64,000 nt of DNA from Isoetes taiwanensis (GCA_021234155.1 JAJEKV010000237.1:372001-436000); one strand, 5' to 3'. Positions 30,525 to 43,123 are shown, counted from the first letter of the stretch. Made by a program: numbers and translations. The notes: a model not told the origin generated them from the letters alone.

Positions 30525-33500
30525 AAATCAATGCAAAGGGAGAACTGCTGCTCGAGGTGCGCACGGCCACAGGGGCCATCATAGCCAATGGGGTACAGAA
30601 GTGGGCAGGATCGGGGGAGTTCACGAGTCAGAACATATACGGGAGAAGTATAGTAGATTACGTAATACTGAATGAGCATGCAACGGACACAGTGTCGGAA
30701 ATTGTGCCCCTAGAATGGCCAATCGGGAAGAGGGAAAGTCATAGACCCATGCAGTTGACACTTACACTTACAGTGGGGGAACAACCTACCAAAACTGAAG
30801 GACAACAGAGAAAGGAAAGAGACAGGGGAAAGCTGAAAATACATTTCCAAAACAAACACGCAGATACGTTTGTACAATCCATCAAAGAAGAAATGGGAAA
30901 ATGGAAGTGGGAGGTGCATAGGGCAAATGAAAATGGGGATGCGCTCAATGACATAACAGTAAAAGTGGCATTAGAAATTTTCGGGAAAAGAAAGAAGAGA
31001 AAGGGAAATAATGCCTTCAAGGCCTCAATCTGGTATGACAATGAATGCAGAGAACAGAAAAGGAAAGTCAAGGCGCTCAGAGGCAAGGAAACATATCAGG
31101 ATGAAAGAGCGGCATATCTGAGGTTACTGAAAGCAAAGAGAAACAAAAACCTGATGCAACACCAATGGGGATTGGCCAAACTAATCAAAAAAGAACCCCG
31201 AAAATTCTGGGGTGGATTTAAAGGGAAGGGACAGGGGAATAGGAGAAGTGAAAACACACAAAGCGACATTGGAACAGCCAGGTGGGAGAGTTATCTTGAA
31301 AAATTATATAAGACAGGGGCATCTCCGGCACCAATACCGGAACTGCAGATGATGGACCGACCGTGTTTCAGTATACAGGAAGTGATGATAGCGTTAAATA
31401 GGATGGCCAATAACAAAGCCCCAGACTTATATGGATTAACTATGGAAGTACTAAAATGTGCAGATACCATAATAGGAAAACAGGTGACAGATATATTCAA
31501 TGGTATAATACACACAGGGCTCCCGGACAGATGGGCGTACAACAGGGTCATACCCCTACACAAAGGAGGGAGCAAACAGGAACCTGGAAACTACAGGACA
31601 ATAATGGTAAGCTCCATTTTTGCCGTGTAGTACGGGAAGGTCTTAGACAATAAATTAAAGCAATAGGCAGAGACAGGGAATTTGAGAGCACAGGGGCAGG
31701 CAGGTTTCAGACCAGAACACTCAATAACGGACCACCTAGTAACCCTCCGGATACTGATAGAACATAATAGAGGCCAGGGAAAGAAAGTAATATGCTGTTT
31801 TGTGGACTTCAGGAAGGCTTTTGACACGGTCCCAAGGGAAAAGCTCATACAGAGACTCATAGACATGCAGGCACCGAGAGGCATGGTAGGGGCAATTGCA
31901 AGGTTATATTACAATGTATATGCAAAAATAGAAGAAGAAGGAAAAGCAATAGTCTGTGACACGGGAGTCAAACAGGGGTGTCCACTATCCCCAACATTGT
32001 TTGGAATATACATAGATGCACTACAGGATTTCATAGCAGAACAACAAGGGGATGTGGACGCCCCCATACTCGGGGAAACCAAGGTACCTATCATGTTATA
32101 TGCTGATGACCTGGGCATGATGGCCACAAAGAACAAGGGAATGCACAGGTTACTGAAACTGCTAGAGATCTTCTGTGAAAAGACAGGGCTAACAGTGAAT
32201 CTTACAAAAACCAAAATAGTCTTTTTTGGTAACAGGAACAATCACAAGCCGTTCAAGTACTTGGGGACAGAATTAGAAGAAGCAACAAAGTATAAATATC
32301 TAGGGTATGATACACACGGCACAGGGAAATGGGCGAAGGGGGGCAGACGCTAGATTCCAATCAGCCATTGGGAGCTACTACAACATGAAATTTTTTTGCA
32401 ATAGAAGCAGAATAATAGACTGGAAAATCAAATGCTACTTATTCAGTGCAGTAGTCGTGACAACACAGCTATATGGGGCGGAGGCTTGGGGACCGGGGCT
32501 AACAGACAAGAAATGGGAAAAACAAGAAGGTATTTTCAGACAGCTGCATAAACAGGAATTCAGATTGAGAGCAAACACACCACTGACAGCCATAGTATAT
32601 GAGACAGGGCAGAAGCCTATGGAGGTGAGAGCATGGGAAAAGATCATCAGATACATCATAAGAAATAATGCAAGTGGGAAGTCAGATAAATTAGCGACCA
32701 TCGCGATCAACGAATCAGCAAAGTCACACATCATCACGAGCAGTGGGATGTAGCAATATGGACCAGAGAAATGGGAATGAATCTGAGCGAACTGATCGAT
32801 GAAGGCCAATGGAATGAGGACTGGGCAAGCAAAGCTACGCGAGCATGGCTGCAAAAACACACAGGACCTAAAACACCCTGGCTTATGGCAGTCTTCAACC
32901 CAGAGCGGATGATAGGGCAACAGATGTACCAAGATAACATGCTTGGAAAACAGAGAAGAGACATCCTAGCAAAATTTAGGATGGAGTGCCATGATTTAAG
33001 AATTGAAAAGGACAGGTGGAGGAAAATAGAGAAACATGACAGAATATGCAGAGTCTGTGACAGAAAGGAAGTGGAGGACGAAAACCACATGCTCAATGAG
33101 TGTCCAGCATACAGAGACATCAGGGACAAGTACAGAAAAGTAAGATGGGGACAACCAGTACATGCCATGATGGCAAAGACAGAAACAATGAGAGAACTGG
33201 CAGATGCAATACAAGAGATGTTGACTGACACCAGGAAGTACACGAACAAAAAGGGCTTACGATATGAGTCGCCCAAGAGGCGAATCATAGATGCCCATTA
33301 AATGTACAGCTTAAAGCTGTTTGATATAGACGCATCCCTGCACGGCCTAGATGCTGAGTCAAAGTAGGGTGCCGGCATTAATAGAAAAAAGTGAGCCTTC
33401 AGAAAAGGCTACAATAAAACAGCGTGATGTGCTAGTAGCCCCCATCAGGGAGCTCGCCCATGCTACACAAGTCCAGTGGTCTCAAGGCACAAGGGACGAT

Positions 33501-33527
33501 AATGTATTCTATTCTATTCTATTTTTT
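30525..33527 (+). mobile_element. LINE-A: 5'-truncated LINE with (ATTCT)n tail
   Basis: A non-LTR retrotransposon with the end of an AP-type endonuclease, a full RT and a C-terminal CCHC-type finger. The 3' end reads GGACGATAATGTATTCTATT and continues as a short (ATTCT) repeat, with no poly(A). LINE-B at 41143 and its fragment at 57533 end the same way. This tail and the C-terminal finger separate it from the plant L1 at 11618. I cannot assign the clade by eye; RTE-like elements also have microsatellite tails. Confidence 0.88.
30539..33301 (+). pseudogene. LINE-A ORF2: endonuclease end, RT, zinc finger
   Basis: Encodes the enzyme that nicks DNA and copies the element RNA. The endonuclease tail shows GRSIVDYVILNE and ESHRPMQLTL, where the family has S-D-H. 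RT motifs are MANNKAPDLYGLTMEVLK, VICCFVDFRKAFDTVPREKL, GVKQGCPLSPTLFGIYIDAL and an intact catalytic IMLYADDLGMM (about 32090). The C-terminus has ICRVCDRKEVEDENHMLNEC (33045-33104), a C-x2-C-x9-H-x4-C finger. From 30557 to 32353 the frame is constant apart from TAG stops at 31628-31630 and near 31665. Frame changes follow near 32330 and 32755. Antisense hydrophobic frames in this interval are shadows. Confidence 0.88.
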
Positions 33528-35159
33528 TATGGAAAATAGTATTTTCAATTAAAAAATAATTTTATGTTGAGGTGGATCTTGCATACTCGAATTCTAGACG
33601 GCTACAAAATTCCACGAATTCTAGACGGCTACAAAACCTAAAGCCAATGGCGCATGAAACAGCGGCACTCATCATTTTTCCTATTCATTTCTTTCTAGTC
33701 TGGCGCTAGTCCGATGTCCATTTCTTTCTACTCTGGCGCCCAGGCCTTGACACGCCAGTAGAGATAGATATTTTGATGTTGCATCTATTCTTATCAGTTT
33801 TTACATTCCATGAAGTTCTTGGTTGTTTTTAATGATTTTATTTTCTATGCAGCGATGCCGTTGAAGAAAGCTTGATGATTTCTCTATGTACAGGACCTCA
33901 AATCTTTCACAGATATTTCGATAGGAACTTGCGATTTCGACACTCTTACTTGCAGAAACCAGAATGGATCTGGCTTTGTCCCCCATCTTCCGCGGCCTGA
34001 TAAGATAAGCACCAATATAAATTGGGATTTCCATTTTTTATTTGTGAACTTCTGTCTTATAATCTTCTCTTATTGTGAACAGATGCCAAGATCAAGCTAC
34101 ATTTTTAGTGCCATGATGCAGCTATGGTGCTTATATTTTCTCGAGATCAAATTGACACTCCAAGTTCAGTTACCTAGCTATGGCGAGATCCCCCTCCCCC
34201 TCCCTTTTGCTCTTCGAATGCATGTAATGTCGAATGCATATCCCGCATCTTGCATGCCATGACAAAAACTTTCTGAATGAGGCGCTCCATTTGTCGAGTG
34301 CTCCGGGCAACCAGCGAACACAAGTCAGGTATGATATTCCTTACTTCTTCCTTTGAGGTTTATGGAAAAAGATTAACTGATCAGTTCTATTTCGATGTCG
34401 GGATATCGTTTACAAGAGAGTGAACTAAGCCCTCCGATTCCAGGTTCTACTTACGGCTCCAATGCAAGCGAATAGTCACAAAATGCAGGGCTACTTCAGA
34501 TAAGCCCCCCAAACCTTCTATATTTTATTCACTTGAAAGCCTTTCTTCTATCAAATCGCAGGCAGGATGAGTAGGAGCTACCTTATCATTTGCTAATAAA
34601 ATAACCAATCTAGCAGTGACCAATGCCAGGTGACTTCCCTGTTAATTTGCAGAATATTGGGGACCATTTTTCTGCCCATTTCATAGCTGAAGATCATGTT
34701 GTGTTGCAAGACGAGAGCTTTAATAAGTTTCAAAATATGCAGCAAGCAGAATACTATGATGACCTAAAAAATATCAACAGTTACAAGCTGACAAATGCCT
34801 TGAAGGTCAACCCTTTTTTGTCTTTTTCCAGGTAAAGATCAAGCAGGTTTCATGAAAATTGAATATGTATATTGATGATCACGTCTTTTTTTCATCCTTT
34901 TTTAAATCTTGTTAAGACTGCTTGGATGCTTCACAAGTTGGTATTCAGCTTTGGATTCTCCTCCAGAATTTATAGGTTGGCATCAACAACCCCTTTTGAT
35001 CTTTCCTATATGAAGAGCTTGCTACAATCATGAACCTTAAGTCTATAATAAGGTGAAACTGTGTGTCGTTGGTATAATGTGGAGACTGGAACTTGATGGT
35101 GATGTAAAAAAGAACCTAGAACCATATGAAGAGCAAAATTACTTGTTATCTCATATAAT
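33528..35159. other. Intergenic with an exon-like segment
   Basis: No complete gene. At 34653-34805 a 51-codon segment is flanked by TTTGCAG and GT, is symmetrical (phase 0 at both ends) and encodes NIGDHFSAHFIAEDHVVLQD and following acidic residues. This could be an exon of a decayed host gene. A direct repeat of an ACGGCTACAAAA-containing phrase is at 33595-33640. AT-rich elsewhere. Confidence 0.35.
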
Positions 35160-35551
35160 CAGGAGAAATTACTGTTGATCTCTCAACTATGGCTATCGTC
35201 TCATAGTTTACATATTGAGAAGGGGCGGTGGAATAATATGCCTCGAGAAGAAAGATATTGCTTGGGATGTCTAGATCTAGTGGTCGAGACAGAGCATCAT
35301 ACTTTTCTTGAGTGTGCTTCTTATGCTTATATACGTCTACAACATGATATTCAAGTGTCTACGCTTAGAGAATTGCTTAATTCAGCACATGCTTTGAGCA
35401 CCTATATCAGAGATATATGGCTAGAGCGGTCATAAATCATTGAACTGTATAGTTTGATGTGTGATTTTGATACAGACATTATTTTGAACTAATATATATT
35501 TCGTTCATTGTACATATACCATAGAGGTCTGAGGGCCTAAAATGGCTTGGT
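35160..35551 (+). mobile_element. LINE 3' fragment
   Basis: Open frame 35175-35435 encodes the last part of a LINE ORF2: SLHIEKGRWNNMPREERYCL, then CLGCLDLVVETEHHTFLECA, a C-x2-C-x9-H-x4-C finger like that of LINE-A. No RT remains, so it is strongly 5'-truncated. Its 3' end runs into a TAC repeat, which I read as its tail. Confidence 0.7.
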
Positions 35552-36645
<1,094 letters not shown>

Positions 36646-37032
36646 ATGGCGCTCGAATGGGCAGCTCTGGCGACGGTAGCAGCGGCAGAGGCCGTCCTTC
36701 TTGTCTTTATGACCTTGCCAGGCCTTCAAGGTCTTCGCAGAGGCATAATCAGCGTTGCAAAATCCGCCCTTCGGCCCCTTCTTGCCGTTGTTCCGCTTGC
36801 CCTATTCTTGATGCTCGATATTTACATGAAATATGATGGCAGATTAAAATGCGACGAGCGTACTTGTTCTTCCGCTGATCGGGAGCGCCAGGCCAGAGCT
36901 ATTTTTAAGAGCCAGCGCAATGGCCTCCTTGTGATTGTGGCCCTTCTTTTGTACTGGCTCTTGTATAGGGTTACTTATTTGCTTGTCAATCTGGAACGCT
37001 TCTCCCAGCAGGTTAAGAGGCTTAAAGAGTGA
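36646..37032 (+). CDS. BAP31/BAP29-like ER membrane protein
   Basis: 128 residues from ATG 36646, in the context GGCTATGGCG; the frame also extends upstream without an ATG. The N-terminus MALEWAALATVAAAEAVLLV matches plant BAP31-like proteins. Three hydrophobic segments (residues about 5-25, 38-58 and 86-108) fit an ER membrane topology. Family landmarks are PLLAVVPLALFLMLDIYMKY, then a CDERTCSSADRERQARAIFK segment (C-x4-C), then SQRNGLLVIVALLLYWLLYR. BAP31-type proteins are ER cargo and quality-control factors. Uninterrupted, single-exon, ends LERFSQQVKRLKE with a lysine-rich tail that could act in ER retention. It is the only clearly intact host gene here. It could be a retrocopy, since it has no intron. 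Confidence 0.85.
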   Translation: MALEWAALATVAAAEAVLLVFMTLPGLQGLRRGIISVAKSALRPLLAVVPLALFLMLDIYMKYDGRLKCDERTCSSADRERQARAIFKSQRNGLLVIVALLLYWLLYRVTYLLVNLERFSQQVKRLKE

Positions 37033-37310
37033 AAGAATCATTTTCTCTGATTTCTATTCTTGTGATCCAAAGAGGTATGCGTGGTTTTTGTATTGATTTT
37101 GTGCCAGTAAATAAAGATCTACTGTATTTGGTAAGATCTGAAGATATATAATATTTTGTGAATGCACAGAATCTCTCTTTTGTATGAAAACATGTTGTAA
37201 TATAACAAATCTGTGTTTGGACAAGTTTTATATGATTTGTGAAAGAGGCATCCTGTCTCAGCCATGAGGCTTTTGGAACTTGGGCAATCCAAATTGTTGT
37301 CAGCATGGCT
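37033..37310 (+). terminator. 3' UTR of BAP31-like gene with AATAAA
   Basis: AATAAA at 37110-37115, about 78 bases past the stop, with T-rich sequence upstream (TTTTTGTATTGATTTTGTG). This fits a plant polyadenylation region. No other gene here. Confidence 0.5.
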
Positions 37311-37682
37311 TAACTGTAATGTTCAAAAAAATTAGCTTGTCACTTATCCTCGATCTCTTAAAGTAGATGTTGCTCAAATTCAAAGCTAAGAACCTTTATC
37401 CTGCAAGCCTCAACTGTCAATTCATGTCACGCATGGCTCCTCTAGGCATGCCATATATTATCCCATCTGGCTACCATTTCTATGGCAACATGTGACACCA
37501 GCCAATATTACAACATGGCAACTAGGTCGGCGATTCCGCCTCCGAAATGGAAAGCAGCATAGCAATTCTGCTCAAGCGGTCACCTGCAGGTAAGAATCAA
37601 GCTAAACTCCGCAGGTAAGAATCAAGCAAAACTTCGCAAAACTCCCAGAATCAAGCAAAACTTCGCAAAACTCCCAGTTGCC
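37311..37682. other. Spacer with short direct repeats
   Basis: No gene. AATCAAGCAAAACTTCGCAA occurs twice in tandem near 37620-37670, with a related third copy before it. Confidence 0.6.
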
Positions 37683-37701
37683 ATGTTGTGGCGGCCTGGA
37701 A

Positions 37702-37770
37702 GTGGGTCGCGGATTCCAGACCCACTCCCAGCTCCCACTGGTAGTGGGGCCCCTGGAATCCGCTTCCCAC
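37702..37770. repeat. Hairpin-forming inverted repeat
   Basis: GTGGGTCGCGGATTCCAG (37702-37719) pairs with CTGGAATCCGCTTCCCAC (37753-37770) with two mismatches and a 33-base loop that itself contains complementary CCCACT/AGTGGG words. Possibly a small foldback element. Confidence 0.75.
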
Positions 37771-37820
37771 ATTCCATGGAAGTTGGGTCTGTTATTTTTA
37801 GTGGCGTGCATTTTGGTGCC

Positions 37821-38088
37821 GACGTGTGGCATCAGCCAATAACGCGGAATGGAACTTGGGTTAACGCATTCCAACTGACTGGCTGTCGACGTGTGGCATC
37901 AGCCAATAACGCAGAATGGAACTTGGGTTAACACGTTCCAACTAACTGGCTGCCAACGTGTGGCATTGGCCAATAACGGGGGGTGGAACTTGGGTTAACG
38001 TATTCCGACTGACCGGCTGTCGACGTGTGGCATCAACCAATAACGTGGAATGGAACTTGGGTTAATGCATTCCGACTGACGGGCTGCG
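37821..38088. repeat. Four tandem copies of a 67-bp unit
   Basis: Units start at 37821, 37888, 37955 and 38022, each exactly 67 bp, beginning RACGTGTGGCAT and containing GGAACTTGGGTTAA. Copies differ at several positions each, so the array is not very recent. Confidence 0.95.
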
Positions 38089-38586
38089 CAGGTTAGGGCT
38101 TTTTTAGGTTTTGTTTTAGGTCTATAGTCGCCGCCAGTTCTCGCCATCGCCAGTTCTTCCTAAATCGTCAGTTCTTCCTAGACCGGAGTGCTTGCCATCG
38201 CTAGTTCTTCACAGATCGACAATTCTTCACAGTGCTTGCCATCGTTGCCATAACAAAGCATTTCGAAGCTCGCTATGGGCAATTCTTCCTCTGTTTTCGA
38301 TCCAACACCCAAAATTCACCAGAAGAAATGCTTGCCATGGCCTTGTTCTTCGGCCCAATGCCTGCTCTTCGACCTAGTTTGCATGTAGTTAACTTCTGCA
38401 CGGGTAGCAGATCTCTTCAAGGGTCGAAAAATCGCAGGTTTATCGTCGGATCTGTCAAGGGACGAAAAATCTTTGTAAAATCTTGTCGGGTCTAATCTTG
38501 TAAGAATGTTGTAAGTCAGTTGGCAAATGCCCTATAAATTTGTTGGATCTGCAGAAAGAAAAAAAAGGTCCCCTACTTCTATAGTG
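38089..38586. other. Spacer with TTCTTC-rich phrases
   Basis: No gene. Repeats of CGCCAGTTCTT / GATCGACAATTCTTCACA. The stretch resembles 38705-39062, so the two MITE-like elements end related segments, suggesting an older segmental duplication. Confidence 0.55.
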
Positions 38587-38704
38587 TAGGGGAATGGAGG
38601 TTGGGGCCTCCATTCTGGTTTCCAGGTGACCCGTTCCCGGCTAACGCTGATCGCGAGACCCCACTTGAAAACCCAGAATGGAGGCTCCAACCTCCATTCC
38701 CCTA
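38587..38704. repeat. MITE-like foldback, copy 1
   Basis: 118 bp, TAGGGGAATGGAGG at the left and CCTCCATTCCCCTA at the right; the inverted repeats extend about 30 bases (through CCTCCATTCTGG). The centre holds CTAACGCTGATCGCGAGACC. TA at both tips fits Stowaway/Tc1-type insertion at TA. No coding capacity. Confidence 0.85.
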
Positions 38705-39062
38705 TACGAAATGGAAATAGGGTTCGTTTATTTCGCTTGACTAGCTGTGCAAGTTAGGTTAGGGTTCTTCAAGCACTGTCGTCACCAGTTCTTCACGATT
38801 CTTCAAGCTCTATTGCCGTCAGTTTTTTACGCTGATCACAACGTTCAAGCACATGGTTCTTCATTCTTCATTCAACCACAGGGTTCTTCGTTCTTTGCAG
38901 GTAAAACTCTGTCGGATTCGAGCTAATCTGAGCTGTTCTTTGCCAGATTCTTTCTGAAACTCTGATCTTGCAGAAGATCCGGCCTCTGTTTTTGCCTAGA
39001 TCCGACTTCTGTAAGTCTGTTTCTGCCAAGATCCGACCTTAACCTCCCCTATTTTTATCTTG
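38705..39062. other. Spacer between MITE copies
   Basis: TTCTTCA-rich, no gene. It is a diverged relative of the stretch before copy 1. Confidence 0.5.
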
Positions 39063-39181
39063 TAGGGGAATGGAGGTTGGTCCTCCATTCCCGGTTTTGC
39101 AGGCGACCTGTTCTGGGCTAACGCTGGTCGCGGGACCCCACTTGCAAAACCAGGAATGGAGTCCGAACCTCCATTCACCTA
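39063..39181. repeat. MITE-like foldback, copy 2
   Basis: 119 bp with the same terminal inverted repeat as copy 1 and the matching centre CTAACGCTGGTCGCGGGACC. The right tip has CCATTCACCTA instead of CCATTCCCCTA. Same family, diverged. Confidence 0.85.
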
Positions 39182-41142
39182 TATAAGCTGGCATGCCATG
39201 TTGCATTATTTAAAATTATACTAGCCATATTATATATGCCTGCTAGGAATAGGATTGCTAGGATCATTGGATTGCTTGGAATAGATTTTCCATGTGCACT
39301 AGAATGTTATAGATAGAATTGTACATGTCTTGTTCGTATATGGATGACCAATCATCAATACTAAACATTGCCCGGCATTGCCGGGCTTTAGCTACAACAC
39401 ATTGTGTATCATGGATGTATAAATTCCAGACACCGCATTTGTTTAATCTAGTTTGTGGAAGAGGTGATCATTAGGTTCACTCAATACGACGTGGCAATGA
39501 GGATGAAATGTAACATTTAGAGAGGGGCGCATGTGTAAAATAAAGTTTCGATTTGAGGTTGTTCTTCTGTTTTATGTTGTTACTGTTTGTTACTTGAACT
39601 GTAGAAGGACAATGAACGTTGCTCTTTGATGAATAGAATGTAATTGTTTGAATTTGGAAGAGCAAGGAAAACAAGACAACAGAGTACATCACACATTAAC
39701 TTCCTTACTTTCATAGTGAGGTAGCACCAACGACATGGATGCTATGCTACACAAATGTAGGAGCCTTGCAACTTCTACCCGCTATAGTACATTGCGATAA
39801 CAAATGTTTTGCAGCATCTCACGAAACGGTTTTCAAACCTATCTATATCCTTATAAATTGGAAAGGATAATCAAAAGAACACGTGAATGCTTGACTTTGT
39901 AGACATTTTGAAAGAGAAAAGAAATATTATGGGAATTGAACTTAAATCCTTGCATTTGTAGATGAAGTTGCCTCTTGTTGCACTTGGATAATTAGTTATT
40001 CTTTCTTTCAGGTGTCTTATGGTTTTAACCTTACAAATGAGAGGGAGATGCAATATAGCCATGTTCTAACATGAACCTTGTAAACCATAATAATAGAAAC
40101 ATGAAGAAGGCACATGTAGGATACTCTGTCCATTTATTGACTATGTAGTCAAATGCATAAATATATAAATTACAAATGTCAATAGAACACCTCCAGCCTT
40201 CTTACAATGTACATGCACCACCATGATGGTTGTGTTCACCTTTATGCTTGGCGTAGTTGTTCATTGTGACGACACCAACAGAAGTTGCAACACCATTGTT
40301 TTTTGAAGCTAAAAGTCTACTTCTATGCCCAATTATGATAAAATGTTTAGATGAATGAGCATGTACGCATTTAAGTTGGATTGAAGAGTATGTATTACTC
40401 GACTTTATGAACTTTAGAGTAGCTTTGATTAGGGTTCTTGCATTATGCGCAAAGTTGAATCATACAACACCCTAAGAACTAACATTTGCAATTGGGTCTT
40501 GAGTTGCACAACATTTTACTACATTCAATGTGGCATTAATGTTGAATGCTAAATAGCTAGTATGGCACTTGAATTATACACCACCATAAGAACTACCAGT
40601 TGGAAATTGAATGGCGCTTGAATTATACAACACCCTAAGAACTAACAATTGCAAATTGAATGCATGTGTACATTATCTGATCTTCAGTCACACAACATTT
40701 GCCTACATTCAATGTGGCATTAATGTTGAATGCTAAATAGATTCGAATGCTAAATAGATTCAATGTGGCATTAATGTTGAATGCTAAATAGATTCAATGT
40801 AGCATTAATGTTGAATGCTAAATAGCTAGTATGCCTGATTAAAGGAAAAAAAAAAAAAACATGCAAAATCTATTTAGGCATTTGATCAAAATAGCAGCTG
40901 CAACTCATAACATTCCATGCATCTCACTACTTGTGCAGGTGCTCGCTAGTGTCACTGGCCAAGTCATAGAAATACAATTTATCTTTGATAGTTACTCAAG
41001 GCTACTACTGATGGACTTCAGTTGTTAATAACTTCTTTCACAAACTTAAGATGATGATAATCATTAGCACAGCTAATAAATTTAAACACTTTCTCAGAAT
41101 TTTCATTGGCCTGTTGACCCTGTACTTGGGATTTCAATGTAG
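39182..41142. other. Intergenic AT-rich, with tandem ATTAATGTTGAATGCTAAATAG repeats
   Basis: No gene. At 40520-40830 a phrase built on GGCATTAATGTTGAATGC occurs four times, three of them in close tandem, together with a repeated ATTATACAMCACCMTAAGAA phrase. Confidence 0.6.
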
Positions 41143-41252
41143 AAGAATAGAATAGAATAGAATATGATTTTATCGTCCACGGAGACCAACTGGCCTATGG
41201 GACCCAAGTACAAAGAGAGAGCAGCAGGCGTATTACTACCAGGATTAAAAAA

Positions 41253-41278
41253 CCCCCGCCCCGAAGGGTTTTCGGGGG
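41253..41278 (-). other. LINE-B 3' stem-loop
   Basis: CCCCCG and CGGGGG flank a GAAGGGTTTT-type loop about 110 bases before the tail. The same structure occurs in the short copy at 57652-57677. Likely an RT recognition structure. Confidence 0.6.
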
Positions 41279-41359
41279 AAAAACCTTAATAGCAATAAGG
41301 ATGCTGACATACTACACAGTTATATACATAATCACAAGTACAGCTGAGGTTAATGTCGG

Positions 41360-42207
41360 ACGGGGGCAACAACCGAAGTCAGCGTATCCATTACCTCCCT
41401 GAGGTAACGATCCCAACAAGCCCTCTGAGGCCGTGCTCGGTAGCTCATGTAGGGCCCGGATGGGGCACAACTAACCGAAAGCATACCGAGGCGGATATGC
41501 TCATTACACCGGGGACAGGCCCGAGGGCGTGACTTTCATCCTCAATGGCCTACTGAAAGCGGCGATGGCGGACTGGCCCTCACTGGCGACTCGAATCCAT
41601 CTCCCCGTCTCAATGCGGAGGTGGTGTGCTGTCGAATGGAAGCAATCACCTAGCGGCTTTTTCATGGGTAGATGGGTGCGTAGTGGTGTGGGCCCTCGTG
41701 AGCATGGGATTAACCTGGCGTCGATAATTTGCCACCTTGACATGTGGCGGGGCCTGTGATCCCAAAGCTTGGCCATGAAGCAAGCATCCAAATCTTGCTT
41801 CAAGGCGTAGCGTTCCTTCGGTGTATGCACGGGTCCACATCGTGTGCCTGCACATTCCATCGCGAGAACCACTGGGCTTGCTTGTCTTTCCAGCAGGCTT
41901 TGAGTCCCTGCGGGCCCATCGCCACTGCCAAAGCAAGGTTGGGCAGCCGGGCTTCATCCATAGCCACCACCTTCTGGAAGTAAATAATGCGACGTTCCAG
42001 CGCAGCCCTCTGTAATGGAAGGAAGCATGTCTCCTAGAGCAAGATCTGATATGGGACCGTGGATTTCACTCCCAGTGCCCGGGCCAAGAAGGCCTTCTGT
42101 ACCTGCTCTAGATCGTTCCAAGTGGTGAGGGATATCACTGGCCCCCACACTTCTGCCCCATAGAGGAGGACCGGTTCAACCAAGGCCCTGAACAAGTGTG
42201 CCTGGTG
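41360..42207 (-). pseudogene. LINE-B ORF2 C-terminal part
   Basis: Main pieces: LFRALVEPVLLYGAEVWGPV (42100-42200), the post-RT segment typical of these LINEs, then EQVQKAFLARALGVKS, then at 41560-41690 TAHHLRIETGRWI. The next zinc-finger residues (ACPRCNEH) are in another frame and the finger is incomplete. Joined in the ancestral element to 49865 onward. Confidence 0.75.
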
Positions 42208-42212
42208 ACCCC
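42208..42212. other. RE2 target-site duplication, left
   Basis: ACCCC directly before the left LTR, repeated at 49860-49864 directly after the right LTR. Confidence 0.9.
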
Positions 42213-43123
42213 TGTTGCCTCCCCTAGAGGCAACATCATTTTTCGCCATTTTTACACGTTTTGGTGCTGAAGCAAAATATGGGCTACAATAGATTTCTCA
42301 GGACTTCTACTTCAAGAGGGTATCTTCTGAGTTGCAGGGAGAAGTTTGCAGATACGCATATGGTTGTTTTCTACATCAACAAAAAATAATGATATTAACT
42401 TCAACCTTTAAGATATTTTTTTGCATGTTATCTCAAGAAAACCCTAAACGACCTGTTTACCCTTTTTGGACGAACCCGAAGAAGCTCCAACGAACTGTTA
42501 TCATGAAGTTCTACTCCAAATCTGCCGATATCATGCACAGGTATGGATCTAACCATTTCTTGGCGGGATCCAGAAGATGTTTAAAGAGAAGAGGAACCCG
42601 ATTTTACTCTCTGCGGGTAACAGCATATGATATATGTGTGCATTCGCCGAATTCAAAACCAATAATATATTCTGATTGTGAAATTCCAGTTTTCCTTCAA
42701 GAAGACTCCAAAATGTTTTATGCTATGTTCGGTTTCCAGTAAGCTCATGACTATGGCTGATTCAAGCTGCTCTTAGGAGTATTTGTTTCCGGAATCAAGC
42801 AAGGACCTATTGTGTATTCTCCTTAAAATCTTTGTTTCTTTGAATTTCGTGTGTATTTATTTTCTGAATCAAGCAAAGACCTATTTTTGCATTCTTCTAA
42901 AAATCATTGTTCTGCTGTATTTCCTTCAAGAAAAGCAAAAGAAAAATTAATCTACTATAAGAAAAACGTTTACTATTTGATAGTAAGATTGTATCTTTTA
43001 TGTTCTAAGTTCTTAGACTTTATTTCCTTATAGTTTGGGGTTGATCTTCCCTCTAATTAGATCTGGAGGTTCTCACCATATCTTCCTTCTGAATGTTGGC
43101 CAGAGCCAGGTTTTAGGCTAACA
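42213..43123 (+). repeat. RE2 5' LTR
   Basis: 911 bp, starts TGTTGCCTCCCCTAGAGGCA (itself a small hairpin) and ends TTAGGCTAACA. It contains an open frame of 136 codons (42332-42742). Nearly identical to 48922-49859. Confidence 0.95.
42332..42742 (+). CDS. 136-codon ORF inside RE2 5' LTR
   Basis: The same ORF is open in both LTRs (also 49041-49451), with four or so amino-acid differences. The product is basic with scattered Cys (YAYGCFLHQQKIMILTSTFK, then RYGSNHFLAGSRRCLKRRG). No domain recognised. LTRs normally do not code, so this may be chance. Both copies descend from one LTR at insertion, so conservation between them says little by itself. Confidence 0.25.
   Translation: MQGEVCRYAYGCFLHQQKIMILTSTFKIFFCMLSQENPKRPVYPFWTNPKKLQRTVIMKFYSKSADIMHRYGSNHFLAGSRRCLKRRGTRFYSLRVTAYDICVHSPNSKPIIYSDCEIPVFLQEDSKMFYAMFGFQ

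Noticed and set aside
30710..33288. Long hydrophobic minus-strand frames across LINE-A
   Set aside because: Antisense shadows of the A-rich LINE coding strand, which carries clear RT motifs on the plus strand.
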